Assembly (NCBI RefSeq): GCF_020682705.1
Contig: NZ_JAGTTN010000002.1
Span: 372,001 to 436,000, forward strand
Source of the DNA: Microbacterium allomyrinae
GTDB lineage: Bacteria > Actinomycetota > Actinomycetes > Actinomycetales > Microbacteriaceae
Length of the DNA stretch: 64,000 nt
Direction of reading: 5' to 3'
In this document: positions 19,340-29,424 of the stretch, one piece after another
How the letters are laid out: every line of letters begins with the position of its first letter
Position numbering within the stretch: the first letter of the stretch is position 1
The notes under the pieces: generated by a model
What the model was told of the DNA's origin: nothing
The model's input: only the letters and a program-made list of their open reading frames with translations
Database searches by the model: none
Position numbers and translations under genes: made by a program

Positions 19340-20383
19340 ATGGAGCAGCTCAAGGTCATCGGAACCGAGGACGACAAGCTCATCCTGGCGACGGAGTCCG
19401 GCGAGAGGTTTTCGCTCGACGTCGACGATGTGCTCCGTGTCGAGTTGCGCAAGGCCCGTCGTGAACGCGACGCGGATGTGCAGACCGTCCGTCCCAGTCC
19501 CCGTGAGATCCAGTCGCACATCCGTGCCGGACTCTCGGCAGACGAGGTGGCCGCGCTCTTGGGCGCACGCGTCGAGGACGTTGTGCGATTCGAAAGCCCC
19601 GTCCTCGCCGAGCGCGAGCACATCGCCGGACAGGCGCTGGCGGTGCCGGTTCTTCTCGGCGGGGACTTCGAAGGCGACGGCCAGGTGACCTTCGGCTCCG
19701 CGGTACGTGCGAAGCTCGCGGAGGCCGGTGCCACAGGCGAGCGCTGGACGAGCTGGAAAGAGCCGACCGGCTGGATCGTCAAGCTCGAGTTCACAGCGAA
19801 CGACGTCGCCCACGACGCGCGTTGGGGGTTCGACCCGCGGCGCAGCACGCTGTCGCCACTCAACGCCGACGCCATCCAGCTCTCTCGGCAGGGATCACTC
19901 CCCGACGGCCTGATCCCCCGCCTGCGCGCGCTCGAGAGCGTGCCGCCCAAGGACGACTCCCGCTTCGACAGCGGTGCCTTCGGTCCGCGTCGGCTCCCCG
20001 ATGCCGATCTGGAGTCGCCTGATCTTCCCGTACCGACCGCTCCCGCGGTGCAACAGGCGGCCATCAAGCGGGCCAGTGAGCCCACCGTGACCTCGGCCGA
20101 GACAGCCGACCTGCTCGAGGCGCTGCGGCGCCGCCGCGGTCAGCGCGAGCCGCTCCCAGGTTCCGACGAGGTCACCACCTCTGCGCCGCGAGGCTCGGCG
20201 CCGGTCGCGCTGTTCGATGCGCTCGAGCCGGGATACGACGAGGCGCCGGACGACCAGGGTCCGGCCGACGGCTCCGAACATCAGGCTGCTTCGCAGGCGG
20301 TCGCCGAGGCAGGGCGCCGCAAGGGCCGCACCTCGATGCCGTCGTGGGACGAGATCGTCTTCGGCGCACGCACCGACGACTGA
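19340..20383 (+). CDS. sepH: Septation protein SepH
   Basis: SepH (DUF3071) is a conserved actinobacterial FtsZ-binding protein that promotes Z-ring assembly. The protein has 347 residues. The N-terminal domain has MEQLKVIGTEDDKLILATES and a helix-turn-helix-like stretch IQSHIRAGLSADEVAALLG. A long, probably disordered Pro/Ala-rich C-terminus follows. The ATG at 19340 has GGAGGGG upstream; an in-frame start 90 bp earlier lacks this. It stands alone, divergent from DUF4193. Confidence 0.9.
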   Translation: MEQLKVIGTEDDKLILATESGERFSLDVDDVLRVELRKARRERDADVQTVRPSPREIQSHIRAGLSADEVAALLGARVEDVVRFESPVLAEREHIAGQALAVPVLLGGDFEGDGQVTFGSAVRAKLAEAGATGERWTSWKEPTGWIVKLEFTANDVAHDARWGFDPRRSTLSPLNADAIQLSRQGSLPDGLIPRLRALESVPPKDDSRFDSGAFGPRRLPDADLESPDLPVPTAPAVQQAAIKRASEPTVTSAETADLLEALRRRRGQREPLPGSDEVTTSAPRGSAPVALFDALEPGYDEAPDDQGPADGSEHQAASQAVAEAGRRKGRTSMPSWDEIVFGARTDD

Positions 20384-20394
20384 GTCGATCGGCC

Positions 20395-21510
20395 TCAGGC
20401 GAATGCGCCGAGCCGGAGAAGCGGCACGATCCGCTCTTCGTCGGTGAGAGAGCCGTGCTGACCCACCATCTTCTGCGGCCCCTTGTCGCTGAGACGGTCG
20501 TCGTAATATGCGATTCCTGCACGGGGGGCGACGACGACGTCGCCGATGCGCTCGTAGACCTCGGGGGCGACGGCGCCCATCACGCCGGAGGCGATCAATT
20601 CGGCGCGAGATGCCACCCAGGACCGCTCGCCTTCGGTCTCCCGCCAGCGCGCGAGCACGTCGGCGGCGGTGCCAGGCTCGGTGTAGAGGTGCAGCATGCG
20701 AGGTTCGCCCCCGATGAGCCGTACGCCGTCGAGGAGCGGATCACCGTCCGCGAGCAGGACGTGACGGTGACGCGGGACATCGACCATGCCGTGATCCGAG
20801 GTGACGATGAGCCCGGTGCCGGACGAGAGCGACCCGGCGAGCGTGCGGGCCGCGGCATCCACCCGTTCCAAGGCCGCCACCCATTCGGCGGACTGCCAGC
20901 CGCGCTTGTGGCCGATCGCGTCGAGATCCGGGGCGTACAGATACGTGAGAGAGCCCGGATGCCGCGCCGCGAGGTCCGCCGCGAGTCGCACCCGTTCGTC
21001 GAGGTCTTCGGCACCGTGGAACTGCGCGCCGCCGAGCGTGACCTCGGTGAATCCGGTGCCGGCGTACATCGGCCTGGTGACGGTGAAGAAGGGGCGGCCC
21101 AGCGTCTGGGGCAGTGGGGTCGCACGCTGGAACGAATGCGGAAGCCCGTCGGTATCCCATCCACGCAGCTGGTTCACGACATGATCGGTTCCAGGAATCC
21201 GCGCGCGATACCCGACGATGCCATGTTCCCCCGGTGTCGTGCCCGTGAGCAGGCTGGTGAGCGCGGCGGCCGTCGTCGACGGGAACACCGTGCGCGCGAC
21301 ATCCCGCTTCGTCCTCGCCTCCGCCAGAAAGCGCGCGTGACCGGTGTGGGATGCGAGGTTGTGCGCACCGAGACCGTCGATCACCCAGACGATGGCACTT
21401 CGCGCAGGGGCGAACCACTCCGAGCGCCCCTCGAGTGCGGCCGACATCTCGGGCACGACACGGGTGAGGCTCCGGGCGCGCGGCGGGTCCACGGGTAGGC
21501 TGAGGGACAT
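20395..21510 (-). CDS. Alkaline phosphatase family phosphodiesterase/pyrophosphatase
   Basis: A 371-residue member of the type I phosphodiesterase/nucleotide pyrophosphatase superfamily. Metal-binding motifs are seen in [28 protein letters not shown] with the nucleophile Thr, [15 protein letters not shown], and [10 protein letters not shown]. No signal peptide is evident, so it may be cytoplasmic. The substrate is unknown. The ATG at 21510 opens a plausible N-terminus; a -10-like GAGACT lies 7 bp upstream. It diverges from the topoisomerase subunit gene. Confidence 0.85.
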   Translation of the reverse strand: MSLSLPVDPPRARSLTRVVPEMSAALEGRSEWFAPARSAIVWVIDGLGAHNLASHTGHARFLAEARTKRDVARTVFPSTTAAALTSLLTGTTPGEHGIVGYRARIPGTDHVVNQLRGWDTDGLPHSFQRATPLPQTLGRPFFTVTRPMYAGTGFTEVTLGGAQFHGAEDLDERVRLAADLAARHPGSLTYLYAPDLDAIGHKRGWQSAEWVAALERVDAAARTLAGSLSSGTGLIVTSDHGMVDVPRHRHVLLADGDPLLDGVRLIGGEPRMLHLYTEPGTAADVLARWRETEGERSWVASRAELIASGVMGAVAPEVYERIGDVVVAPRAGIAYYDDRLSDKGPQKMVGQHGSLTDEERIVPLLRLGAFA

Positions 21511-21576
21511 CGGGGCCAGTCTCGCACACCGCACGCAGGCCCCAGCCGCTCCGCCGTCACCCGAGGCCTCATCGTC

Positions 21577-24036
21577 ATGCCCGCATCCCGCACCGACTCC
21601 ACTCCTGCAGACCACGGTCGCATCGAGGACGTCGACGTCTCGTCAGAGATGCAGACGTCGTTCCTCGAGTACGCGTACTCCGTCATCTATTCGCGCGCGC
21701 TCCCCGACGCGCGTGACGGTCTCAAGCCGGTACAGCGGCGCATCCTCTTCCAGATGGCGGACATGGGCCTGCGGCCCGATCGCGGGCACGTCAAGAGCGC
21801 CCGCGTCGTCGGCGAGGTGATGGGAAAGCTCCACCCCCACGGAGATGCCCCGATCTACGATGCCTTGGTGCGTCTCGCGCAGCCCTTCTCGCTGCGCGTG
21901 CCCCTCGTCGACGGGCACGGCAACTTCGGCTCCCTCGACGACGGCCCTGCGGCGCCCCGCTACACCGAGGCGCGACTCGCGCCCCCCGCTCTTGCGCTCA
22001 CCGAGAACCTCGACGAAGACGTCGTCGACTTCATCCCGAACTACGACGGACAGTTCCAGCAGCCCGAAGTGCTGCCGGCGGCGTTCCCGAACCTGCTCGT
22101 GAACGGCACCACCGGCATCGCGGTCGGCATGGCGACCAATATGGCGCCCCACAACCTCATCGAGGTCGTCGGCGCGGCGATCCACCTGCTCGACAACCCC
22201 GAGGCGACGGTCGAAGAACTCATGGAGTTCGTACCTGGCCCCGATCTTCCCGGCGGCGGCATCATCGTGGGTCTCGACGGCATCAAGGATGCCTACACCG
22301 CGGGGCGCGGGAGCTTCCGCACCCGCGCGAAGGTATCGGTGGAATCACTGGGACCGCGTCGCATGGGGCTCGTGGTCACCGAGCTTCCCTACCTCGTCGG
22401 TCCCGAGCGCATCATCGACAAGATCAAGGACGCTGTCAACGCCAAGAAGCTCCAGGGTATTGCCGACGTCAACGATCTGACCGACCGGCACCACGGCCTG
22501 CGTCTGGTCATCGGCATCAAGACGGGGTTCGACCCCCAGGCCGTGCTCGATCACCTGTACCGGCTCACGCCGCTCGAAGACTCCTTCAGCATCAACAACG
22601 TCGCGCTCGTCGAGGGGCAGCCGCAGACGCTCGGGCTGCGCGAACTGCTTCGCGTGTATCTGGATCACCGCATCAACGTGGTCACCCGGCGCAGCCAGTT
22701 CCGCCTGGCTCGTCGCAAAGAGCGACTGCACCTCGTCGAGGGGCTGCTCGTCGCCATCGTCGACATCGACGAGGTCATCCAGGTGATCCGCGCCTCGGAC
22801 GACAGCGAGCAGGCGCGTGCACGGCTCATCGACGTCTTCGATCTCTCCCACCTGCAGGCCGAGTACATCCTGGAACTGCGACTGCGTCGACTCACGCGCT
22901 TCTCCCGCATCGAACTCGAGGCCGAGCGCGACACCCTCAAGGCCGAGATCGCCCAGCTCGAGGAGCTGCTGGCCAGCGAGGTGCTGCTTCGTGCGTTGGT
23001 CGCGCGCGAGCTGGATGCCGCGGCCGAGGCATTCGGCACCCCGCGGCGCACTCTGCTTCTGAACGGCGGTCCGGTCCAGCCTCGTTCGCGCGCCGCGGCT
23101 GCCACGGCCGATCTGCAGATCGCCGATGCACCGTGCCGCGTCTTCCTCTCCGCGACCGGGCGCATGGTGCGGGCCGAAGTGGCCGCCGACGCCCCCAACG
23201 GCGGAATCGTCCCGCCGGCGCGGCGCTCCAAGCACGACGCGATCCGCGCATCGGTCGACGCCACGACGCGCGGCGACCTCGGAGCGGTCACGAGCGCCGG
23301 CAGGCTCGTTCGCTTCTCCCCCGTCGACCTGCCGTCGGTGCCCGGCAACTCGGTTCAGCTCGCCGCGGGAACTCGCGCCGACCAGTATCTCGGACTCGGC
23401 AGCGGTGAGCATGTCGTCGGCCTCGTGCCGCTGACGGACGGGCCGCCGATCGCCCTGGGCACGCAGCAGGGCGTGGTCAAGCGCGTCGCCGCGGGCGAGA
23501 TCGGAACGAAGCACGACATCGAGATCATTGCGCTGAGAGACGGCGACAGGGTCCTGGGCGCGGCGACCGCGTCGGATGGTGCGGAGCTCGTCTTCGTTGC
23601 GAGCGACGCCCAGCTACTGCGCTTCGATGCGTCGTCGGTTCGCACGCAGGGCCGGTCCGCGGGCGGGATGGCCGGCATCCGGCTGACGGATGGTGCTGAG
23701 GCGATCTCGTTCGACGTCGTCGGGCCATCGGACTTCGGGGCGGTGGTCGTGACCGTCGCGGGCTCGACCACGGCGCTGGCCGGCACCGACGCGGGCAGCG
23801 CGAAGGTGTCGCCGTTCAGCGAGTTCCCGGCGAAGGGCCGAGCGACCGGCGGCGTCCGCGCGCAGCGCTTCCTCAAGGGCGAAGACGCACTCACCCTCGC
23901 CTGGGTGGGAACGGATCCGCGCGGTGTCGGCACGGACGGCGCGACGCGCGCACTGCCCGAGCCAGGTGCCAAGCGGGATGCCTCGGGGACACCCTTGGAC
24001 GGCGTCGTCGGCGCGGTCGGCACCGGGGTTCGCTGA
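21577..24036 (+). CDS. parC: DNA topoisomerase IV / gyrase-type subunit A
   Basis: Breakage-reunion subunit of a type IIA topoisomerase, 819 residues. The catalytic tyrosine is Tyr129 in [10 protein letters not shown], preceded by [11 protein letters not shown] and [17 protein letters not shown], the quinolone-resistance region. The C-terminal third forms a beta-propeller with degenerate repeats. A convergent GyrB-type subunit gene follows, so the two probably form a second topoisomerase besides gyrase. The ParC label rather than GyrA depends on gyrA lying elsewhere, which cannot be seen here. Confidence 0.9.
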   Translation: MPASRTDSTPADHGRIEDVDVSSEMQTSFLEYAYSVIYSRALPDARDGLKPVQRRILFQMADMGLRPDRGHVKSARVVGEVMGKLHPHGDAPIYDALVRLAQPFSLRVPLVDGHGNFGSLDDGPAAPRYTEARLAPPALALTENLDEDVVDFIPNYDGQFQQPEVLPAAFPNLLVNGTTGIAVGMATNMAPHNLIEVVGAAIHLLDNPEATVEELMEFVPGPDLPGGGIIVGLDGIKDAYTAGRGSFRTRAKVSVESLGPRRMGLVVTELPYLVGPERIIDKIKDAVNAKKLQGIADVNDLTDRHHGLRLVIGIKTGFDPQAVLDHLYRLTPLEDSFSINNVALVEGQPQTLGLRELLRVYLDHRINVVTRRSQFRLARRKERLHLVEGLLVAIVDIDEVIQVIRASDDSEQARARLIDVFDLSHLQAEYILELRLRRLTRFSRIELEAERDTLKAEIAQLEELLASEVLLRALVARELDAAAEAFGTPRRTLLLNGGPVQPRSRAAAATADLQIADAPCRVFLSATGRMVRAEVAADAPNGGIVPPARRSKHDAIRASVDATTRGDLGAVTSAGRLVRFSPVDLPSVPGNSVQLAAGTRADQYLGLGSGEHVVGLVPLTDGPPIALGTQQGVVKRVAAGEIGTKHDIEIIALRDGDRVLGAATASDGAELVFVASDAQLLRFDASSVRTQGRSAGGMAGIRLTDGAEAISFDVVGPSDFGAVVVTVAGSTTALAGTDAGSAKVSPFSEFPAKGRATGGVRAQRFLKGEDALTLAWVGTDPRGVGTDGATRALPEPGAKRDASGTPLDGVVGAVGTGVR

Positions 24037-24065
24037 GCCGGGCGCTGACGTGCCGGAACGCCGAC

Positions 24066-26147
24066 TCAGGCGTCGATGCGTTCGCGCACCAGGCGGTCGC
24101 TGGAGTCGATGATGAACTCCTTGCGTGGTGCGACGTCATTGCCCATGAGCAGTTCGAACACGGATGCTGCGGATTCGGCATCCTGCATTCGCACGCGACG
24201 CAGGGTGCGACCGGCGCGATCCATCGTCGTTGTGGCGAGCTGATCCGCGTCCATCTCGCCCAGCCCCTTGTAGCGCTGCACGGGCTCCTGCCACCGCTTG
24301 CCCGACTTCGTGAGCTTCGTCAGCAGGGCATGGAGCTCCTGCTCGGAATACGTGTAGATGGTCTCGTTCGGCTTGGTGCCCGGATTCATGACGACGACGC
24401 GGTGCAGCGGCGGCACAGCGGCGTAGACGCGGCCTTCGTCGATGAGCGGGCGCATGTACCGGAAGAACAGTGTGAGGAGCAGTGTGCGGATGTGGGCACC
24501 GTCGACGTCGGCGTCGCTCATCAGGATGATCTTGCCGTAGCGAGCGACATCGAGATCGAATGATCGGCCGGATCCCGCGCCGATCACCTGGATGATCGCG
24601 GCGCATTCGGCGTTGGAGAGCATGTCGCTGACCGAGGCCTTCTGCACGTTGAGGATCTTGCCCCGGATGGGAAGCAGCGCCTGATACTCGCTGTTGCGGG
24701 CGAGCTTGGCCGTGCCGAGGGCCGAGTCTCCCTCGACGATGAACAGCTCCGAATCGGCAACGTCGTTCGAACGGCAGTCCGCCAGCTTCGAGGGCAGCGA
24801 CGACGATTCGAGTGCGTTCTTGCGTCGCTGAGTCTCTTTGTGCGTGCGTGCCGAGATGCGCGCCTTCATCTCGGAGACGATCTTGTCCAGCAGCAGTGCC
24901 GACTGGGCCTTGTCGTCGCGTTTGGCCGATGTGAAGCGAGCGGTCAGCTCGCGGGTGACGACATTCGCGACGATCTGGCGAACGGCCGGGGTGCCCAGGA
25001 CCTCTTTCGTCTGGCCTTCGAACTGAGGTTCGGGAAGTCGAACGGTGAGAACGGCGGTGAGGCCGGCGAGGATGTCGTCCTTCTCGAGTTTGTCGTTTCC
25101 GACCTTGAGACGGCGGGCGTTCTGCTCGACCTGTGTGCGAAGCACCTTCATGAGGCCGAGCTCGAATCCGGCCTGGTGCGTGCCGCCCTTGGGCGTCGCG
25201 ATGATGTTGACGAAAGAGCGGCTGCTCGTCTCGTAGCCCGTTCCCCAGCGTACGGCGATGTCGACCTCGCACACGCGCTCGAGTTCGGTCGGCACCATCG
25301 TCCCGGAGGCCTGCAGCACCGGAACGGTCTCGGTGAACGTACCCGAGCCGGTGAGGCGCCAGGTCTCGGTGATCGGCGCGTCGGGGGCGAGGAAGTCGGC
25401 GAACTCCGAGATTCCGCCGTCGAAGCGGTAGCTCGTCTCGATCGCCTCGGCGCCGCTCTCGCTCGCACGCTCGTCACGGATGACGATCTCGAGTCCCGGG
25501 ACCAGGAACGCGGTCTGACGGGCGCGCTGCTCGAGGTCCTGCAGGTTGAAGGCGGCATCCTTCGTGAAGATCTGCGGATCCGCCCAGTAGCGGATGCGCG
25601 TGCCGGTGACGCCCTTCGCCGCCCGGCCCGCCACGCGAAGCTCCGAACTCTTCTCGAAGGGTGTGAATGCGGATTCGGGGCTGCCGTTGGAGAAGATGCC
25701 CGGCTCGCCGCGGTGGAACGACATCGCCCAGGTCTTGCCGCCGCGGTCGACCTCGACGTCGAGGCGCGCGGACAGCGCGTTCACGACCGAGGCGCCCACG
25801 CCGTGGAGGCCTCCCGATGCGGCGTACGACCCGCCGCCGAACTTTCCGCCGGCGTGGAGCTTGGTGAAGACCACCTCGACCCCGGTGAGACCCGTCCGCG
25901 GTTCGATGTCGACCGGGATGCCGCGTGCCCGGTCACGCACTTCGACGCTCCCGTCGGCGTGCAGCACGATCTCGATGCGCGTGCCGTGGCCGGCGAGAGC
26001 CTCGTCGACGGAGTTGTCGATGATTTCCCACAGGCAGTGCATGAGGCCGCGCGAGTCAGTCGAGCCGATGTACATGCCGGGGCGCTTGCGGACCGCTTCA
26101 AGCCCTTCGAGCACCTGCAGATGATGGGCGGAGTACTCGGAGGTCAC
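24066..26147 (-). CDS. parE: DNA topoisomerase IV / gyrase-type subunit B
   Basis: ATPase subunit of a type IIA topoisomerase, 693 residues. The GHKL ATPase domain has IDNSVDEALAGHG and the glycine-rich GGLHGVGASVVNALS. The TOPRIM domain has LFIVEGDSALGTAK and the metal aspartates in ILMSDADVDGAHIRTLLLT. The C-terminus ends with the RYKGLGEMDADQL region. It faces parC tail to tail with 29 bp between the stops, instead of the usual co-directional order. Confidence 0.92.
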   Translation of the reverse strand: MTSEYSAHHLQVLEGLEAVRKRPGMYIGSTDSRGLMHCLWEIIDNSVDEALAGHGTRIEIVLHADGSVEVRDRARGIPVDIEPRTGLTGVEVVFTKLHAGGKFGGGSYAASGGLHGVGASVVNALSARLDVEVDRGGKTWAMSFHRGEPGIFSNGSPESAFTPFEKSSELRVAGRAAKGVTGTRIRYWADPQIFTKDAAFNLQDLEQRARQTAFLVPGLEIVIRDERASESGAEAIETSYRFDGGISEFADFLAPDAPITETWRLTGSGTFTETVPVLQASGTMVPTELERVCEVDIAVRWGTGYETSSRSFVNIIATPKGGTHQAGFELGLMKVLRTQVEQNARRLKVGNDKLEKDDILAGLTAVLTVRLPEPQFEGQTKEVLGTPAVRQIVANVVTRELTARFTSAKRDDKAQSALLLDKIVSEMKARISARTHKETQRRKNALESSSLPSKLADCRSNDVADSELFIVEGDSALGTAKLARNSEYQALLPIRGKILNVQKASVSDMLSNAECAAIIQVIGAGSGRSFDLDVARYGKIILMSDADVDGAHIRTLLLTLFFRYMRPLIDEGRVYAAVPPLHRVVVMNPGTKPNETIYTYSEQELHALLTKLTKSGKRWQEPVQRYKGLGEMDADQLATTTMDRAGRTLRRVRMQDAESAASVFELLMGNDVAPRKEFIIDSSDRLVRERIDA

Positions 26148-26316
26148 AATCTCCTATGGTAATCGGGGCTCCGACAGCACCCGTGCAGACACGCTTCAGG
26201 GGTGTTCCGCGTACGCGCTCAGCGAAATGTCACTGGTTCGCGGCATTCTTGAAACATCGCCGTGGTTGTATTTCATCACCGGCACGAGAGTTCTAGATGT
26301 ACGAGGAGGCACCGAG

Positions 26317-26541
26317 ATGAACACGCTATCGACACCGACTGAGGCCGCTGCCGTCCTCGAGCACCGACTCACCGCTGCGGACCGCTGCGATTCCTGCGGC
26401 GCTCAGGCGTACATCGCCGCGGAGGTCAACGGCAGCGAATTGCTGTTCTGCGCCCACCACGGTCGTAAATACGAAGAGAAGCTCCGCTCGATCGCGACGT
26501 CCTGGCACGACGAGACCGCCCGGCTGGCAGAGTCGGTCTGA
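26317..26541 (+). CDS. Small DUF7455-type zinc-finger-like protein
   Basis: A 74-residue protein with DSCGAQA and FCAHHGRKY, giving a likely Cys/His metal site. It resembles small actinobacterial proteins of the DUF7455 group commonly found beside parE and the primary sigma gene. Function is unknown. The ATG at 26317 is preceded by a strong GAGGAGG, which sets the start. It lies between divergent parE and the convergent racemase-like genes. Confidence 0.75.
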   Translation: MNTLSTPTEAAAVLEHRLTAADRCDSCGAQAYIAAEVNGSELLFCAHHGRKYEEKLRSIATSWHDETARLAESV

Positions 26542-26548
26542 CCTTCGG

Positions 26549-27595
26549 TCAGCCGCCCACGTACTCGCGCGGCACGAGCGGAGATACGCGCACCGCGATC
26601 TCCTCCCCGATCGTTCCGATGATCTCGGCGAGGTCGGTCGCGCTGCTCTCCCCGCGGTCGCCTGCGCCGTAGACGGTGACGACGTCGCCCACTGCAGCGC
26701 CCGGCCACGTCTCCACTCGCGACGCAGTGTCGACGCTCATGAGCCGCCGTGCACCGTCGGGTGTGCCCACCTCGGCCAGGCCGGCGAGTGATGACGGCAC
26801 TCCGTCTAGAGCGCCGATGCCGATGGTGACGGCGTCGTCCTCGACGGACACCACGTCGGCATTCAAAGAGGCGGCGGGCACCAGGCCGAGATCCGTGGCA
26901 GAAGGCCCGCCGGCGGAACGGATGCCGTAGCAGAACGCTCCGACCCGGACCATGTCATAGCGGAACTCGGGTCTGGCGAACGCAGCCGCACTGGCGGCGA
27001 GGTGACGCATCGACGGGCGGAGTCCTACCCGCCGCGCATGCGCGATCGCCCAGTCGAAAATCGTGCGCGCGTCGTCGTCGTCCGCATCGGACGCTTCAGC
27101 GATGTGACTCCACACGCCTACGACATCGATCGTGCCGTCCGCCTCGAGCTCGGCTGCGCGCGTGACGAATCCCGGCCAGTTCTCCGGACGCACACCGTTG
27201 CGATGCAGTCCCGTATCGATCTTGAGATGTACCCGTGCCGGCGTGCTGGCGCTGCGCGCGGCATCCGCCAGATCTTCGAGCAGGGCACTGTCGCCGATGC
27301 CGAGGTCGAGCTCGTCTGCGATCGCGACCTCGAGATCTTCCCGCGAAGCGGCGATCCACGCGAAGATCCTCGCGCGCGAGCCCAGCTCCGCTCGCACGGC
27401 ACTCCCGGTGCGCACGTCGAATGCGCCGAACCACTCGACGCCGGCAGCTGCGGCGGTGCGCACGATCGGGCCCAGTCCGTGTCCGTAGGCATCGTCCTTG
27501 ACGACCAGCATGAGGCCTGCCGGGGCGACCGTCGCCCGAATACGCGCGATATTGCCGCGGATAGCGTCGAGATCGACCCGCAGGTGAGTGCTCAC
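26549..27595 (-). CDS. Alanine racemase-like protein keeping the PLP lysine but lacking the catalytic tyrosine
   Basis: A 348-residue fold-type III PLP protein. The N-terminal barrel is intact: Lys33 in VVKDDAYGHG is the PLP lysine, HLKIDTGLHRNG carries the active-site Arg, and YDMVRVGAFCYG matches the phosphate-binding region. The C-terminal domain is degenerate. Where Alr has VSYG with the catalytic Tyr265, it has VTIG (Ile258); where Alr has GYADG it has GTPDG; and the Met of GRxxMD is gone. The GTG start overlaps the upstream racemase-like gene as GTGA. Alone it should be a poor racemase. It may be one half of a heterodimer. Confidence 0.82.
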   Translation of the reverse strand: MSTHLRVDLDAIRGNIARIRATVAPAGLMLVVKDDAYGHGLGPIVRTAAAAGVEWFGAFDVRTGSAVRAELGSRARIFAWIAASREDLEVAIADELDLGIGDSALLEDLADAARSASTPARVHLKIDTGLHRNGVRPENWPGFVTRAAELEADGTIDVVGVWSHIAEASDADDDDARTIFDWAIAHARRVGLRPSMRHLAASAAAFARPEFRYDMVRVGAFCYGIRSAGGPSATDLGLVPAASLNADVVSVEDDAVTIGIGALDGVPSSLAGLAEVGTPDGARRLMSVDTASRVETWPGAAVGDVVTVYGAGDRGESSATDLAEIIGTIGEEIAVRVSPLVPREYVGG

Positions 27596-28287
27596 GCTGA
27601 GGCCTCGCGGATCGCTCGAAGTCCGACCGTGGTGATCAGCTCCGCCGCGTCCAGACCGCTCGCGCGCGTCCATTCCACGAGGGAGGGCTCACCCTGAGCC
27701 GGGTCACCGAGGAACAGTGCCTCGTCGCCCCGTGCCGTCTGGGCGTTCGCGATCTCGACGACGCAGACATCCATCGCCACGCGCCCGACGATCGGATGCC
27801 GCTCTCCTGCGAGCCACACGTCCACGGCGCCGCCGAGCGCGCGAACGACGCCCTGCGCATAGCCGCCCGTCACGAGCGCCACGCGGGTGTCGTGCGGGGC
27901 CCGATAGGCATAGCCGTAGGAGACTCCCTCGCCGGCGCGCAGGTCCTTGACCGAGAGCACCGTGCCGGTGAGCCGCAGGGCCGGCGTCGCGGCCGGATCC
28001 CCCCCGGGGAGGCCATAGAGCGAGTGGCCGTGGAGAGCCGGCGCATGCGCCGTATCGGGGTGCATCGACGGGGTGATTGCGTGGCGTTCCAGGACCTGCC
28101 GCACCAGCTCGACGCCGTGACCCCAGGCATCCGCCATCAGGATCGACGCGTCGAAGCACCGTATGCCGCTCGCTGAGGCCAGTCGGGCGTTCGCGGCCAG
28201 CACACCGTGCGACACACGGGCGACGGGGCCGCTGCGAGGGCTGGATCCGGGCACCGACACATCGTGCCCAGGGATCGCGCGGCTCAT
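27592..28287 (-). CDS. Truncated alanine racemase-like protein with tyrosine-bearing C-terminal domain
   Basis: A 231-residue protein. Residues 105-231 form a complete Alr C-terminal domain with Tyr124 (VSYGYAY), Tyr143 (GGYAQGV) and Met172 (GRVAMDV), equivalents of the Tyr265, Tyr284 and Met312 of Bacillus Alr. The N-terminus keeps only the first strand of the barrel: ILMADAWGHG aligns with the PLP motif but has Met51 in place of lysine. Most of the barrel is missing. The ATG at 28287 lies 6 bp from TAGGCT, suggesting leaderless transcription. It is coupled by GTGA to the lysine-bearing partner. Confidence 0.8.
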   Translation of the reverse strand: MSRAIPGHDVSVPGSSPRSGPVARVSHGVLAANARLASASGIRCFDASILMADAWGHGVELVRQVLERHAITPSMHPDTAHAPALHGHSLYGLPGGDPAATPALRLTGTVLSVKDLRAGEGVSYGYAYRAPHDTRVALVTGGYAQGVVRALGGAVDVWLAGERHPIVGRVAMDVCVVEIANAQTARGDEALFLGDPAQGEPSLVEWTRASGLDAAELITTVGLRAIREASA

Positions 28288-28293
28288 CACACG

Positions 28294-28299
28294 AGCCTA
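28294..28299 (-). promoter_or_regulatory. -10 hexamer TAGGCT, likely leaderless start
   Basis: TAGGCT on the minus strand ends 6 bp before the ATG at 28287. This favours that ATG over the GTG three bases earlier. Confidence 0.45.
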
Positions 28300-28353
28300 C
28301 CGGGAGGCGCGCCTAGACTATCGGGGTCCCCCGAACCCGACCCCGGAGCACGC

Positions 28354-29376
28354 ATGCCTTCTCAGGGCCTCGCCCTTTCGAACCGCCTTCGCTACCTCGC
28401 CGCACGCGCTCGGCGCATCGACGTGGGCTCGGTGATCGAACGCGCCAGGGAGACCTCGCGCGATCACGGCAAGTGGACCCCCGCGGTGCTCGCCGACATG
28501 CTGTGGTCGGCGGGTTTCCGCCAGGTGGGGTTCCAGGACTACGTCGACTACGACTTCGCGATCCTGAACCGCGCCGAGCGCGACACGTACATGACCCATC
28601 CCGTGTCCAACGAGTTGTCGCAGAAGTTCGACCACCCCGACTATCGTCTGCTGTTCCAGGACAAGGTCGAGTTCGATCGGGTCTTCAGTGACTTCCTCCG
28701 CCGCGACTGGATGGTCGTCGAACGCGGCAACGCCGAGGCGGTCAAGACCTTCACCCTCGCGCACGGCACGATCGTCACGAAGGAGCCGGTCGGCCAGGCA
28801 GGTACGGGAGTTCACCGCTATCACGCCGCCGACATCCAGGATTGGAACGACTTCCATGCCGGCCTGCTGCAGCGCGGCGAGCTGCTGATCGAAGAGGTCA
28901 TCCGCCAGCATGCCGACCTTGCAGCCGTCTGCCCGGGCACGGTGAACACGACACGCGTGACCGCGTTCTTCGACGGTGAGAAGACGCACATCCTCGCGAT
29001 CGCGCAGAAGTTCGGCCGCGGCGCCGTGAGCGACCAGATGACGTTCGGCGGCTTCTACACGATGCTCGACGACGGCGGTCGCGCCGTCGGGCCCGGCTAC
29101 GACTCACACGGGCACGTGCACCGCCAGCACCCTGACAGCGGAGCGGTCATCGCCGAGTTCCAGCTGCCCATGATCGACGAGGTGAAGACGTTCGTAGATC
29201 AGGTGGCGCGCGTCGTGCCGCAGGTGCAGTACGTCGGCTGGGACATCGTCGTGACGCCCGATGGGCCCGTACTCGTCGAAGGCAACTGGGGAGCCGGGGT
29301 CTACGAGAACAAGCCCAGCGTCACCGGGATCCGTACCGGCCACAAGCCGCGCTACCGCGCAGCGATCGGGTTCTGA
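28354..29376 (+). CDS. Sugar-transfer-associated ATP-grasp family protein
   Basis: A 340-residue ATP-grasp protein resembling the sugar-transfer-associated family (ATPgrasp_ST). The ATP-binding lysine and glycine loop are in VTKEPVGQAGTGVHRY. The linker LLIEEVI and the metal-binding end QYVGWDIVVTPDGPVLVEGN with Glu and Asn are typical. ATP-grasp enzymes make amide or thioester bonds by acyl-phosphate; the substrate is unknown here. It diverges from the racemase-like pair and converges on a CofE-like ligase, hence a possible cell-wall role. A strong terminator follows. Confidence 0.8.
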   Translation: MPSQGLALSNRLRYLAARARRIDVGSVIERARETSRDHGKWTPAVLADMLWSAGFRQVGFQDYVDYDFAILNRAERDTYMTHPVSNELSQKFDHPDYRLLFQDKVEFDRVFSDFLRRDWMVVERGNAEAVKTFTLAHGTIVTKEPVGQAGTGVHRYHAADIQDWNDFHAGLLQRGELLIEEVIRQHADLAAVCPGTVNTTRVTAFFDGEKTHILAIAQKFGRGAVSDQMTFGGFYTMLDDGGRAVGPGYDSHGHVHRQHPDSGAVIAEFQLPMIDEVKTFVDQVARVVPQVQYVGWDIVVTPDGPVLVEGNWGAGVYENKPSVTGIRTGHKPRYRAAIGF

Positions 29377-29418
29377 CACGAAGAAGGCGCGGCCCCGAGG
29401 GGCCGCGCCTTCTTCGTG
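29377..29418. terminator. Bidirectional hairpin terminator
   Basis: A 20-bp perfect inverted repeat (29377-29396 with 29399-29418), GC-rich inside with AAGAAGG/CCTTCTT outer arms, sits between the convergent ATP-grasp and CofE-like genes. It can serve both. Confidence 0.8.
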
Positions 29419-29424
29419 AACTCG

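Noticed and set aside
26549..28287. The two racemase-like genes as one alanine racemase broken by a frameshift
   Set aside because: Both contain a PLP-motif region and both contain a C-terminal domain, so they are two diverged paralogues, not two pieces of one gene. Their GTGA overlap is a normal coupled junction.
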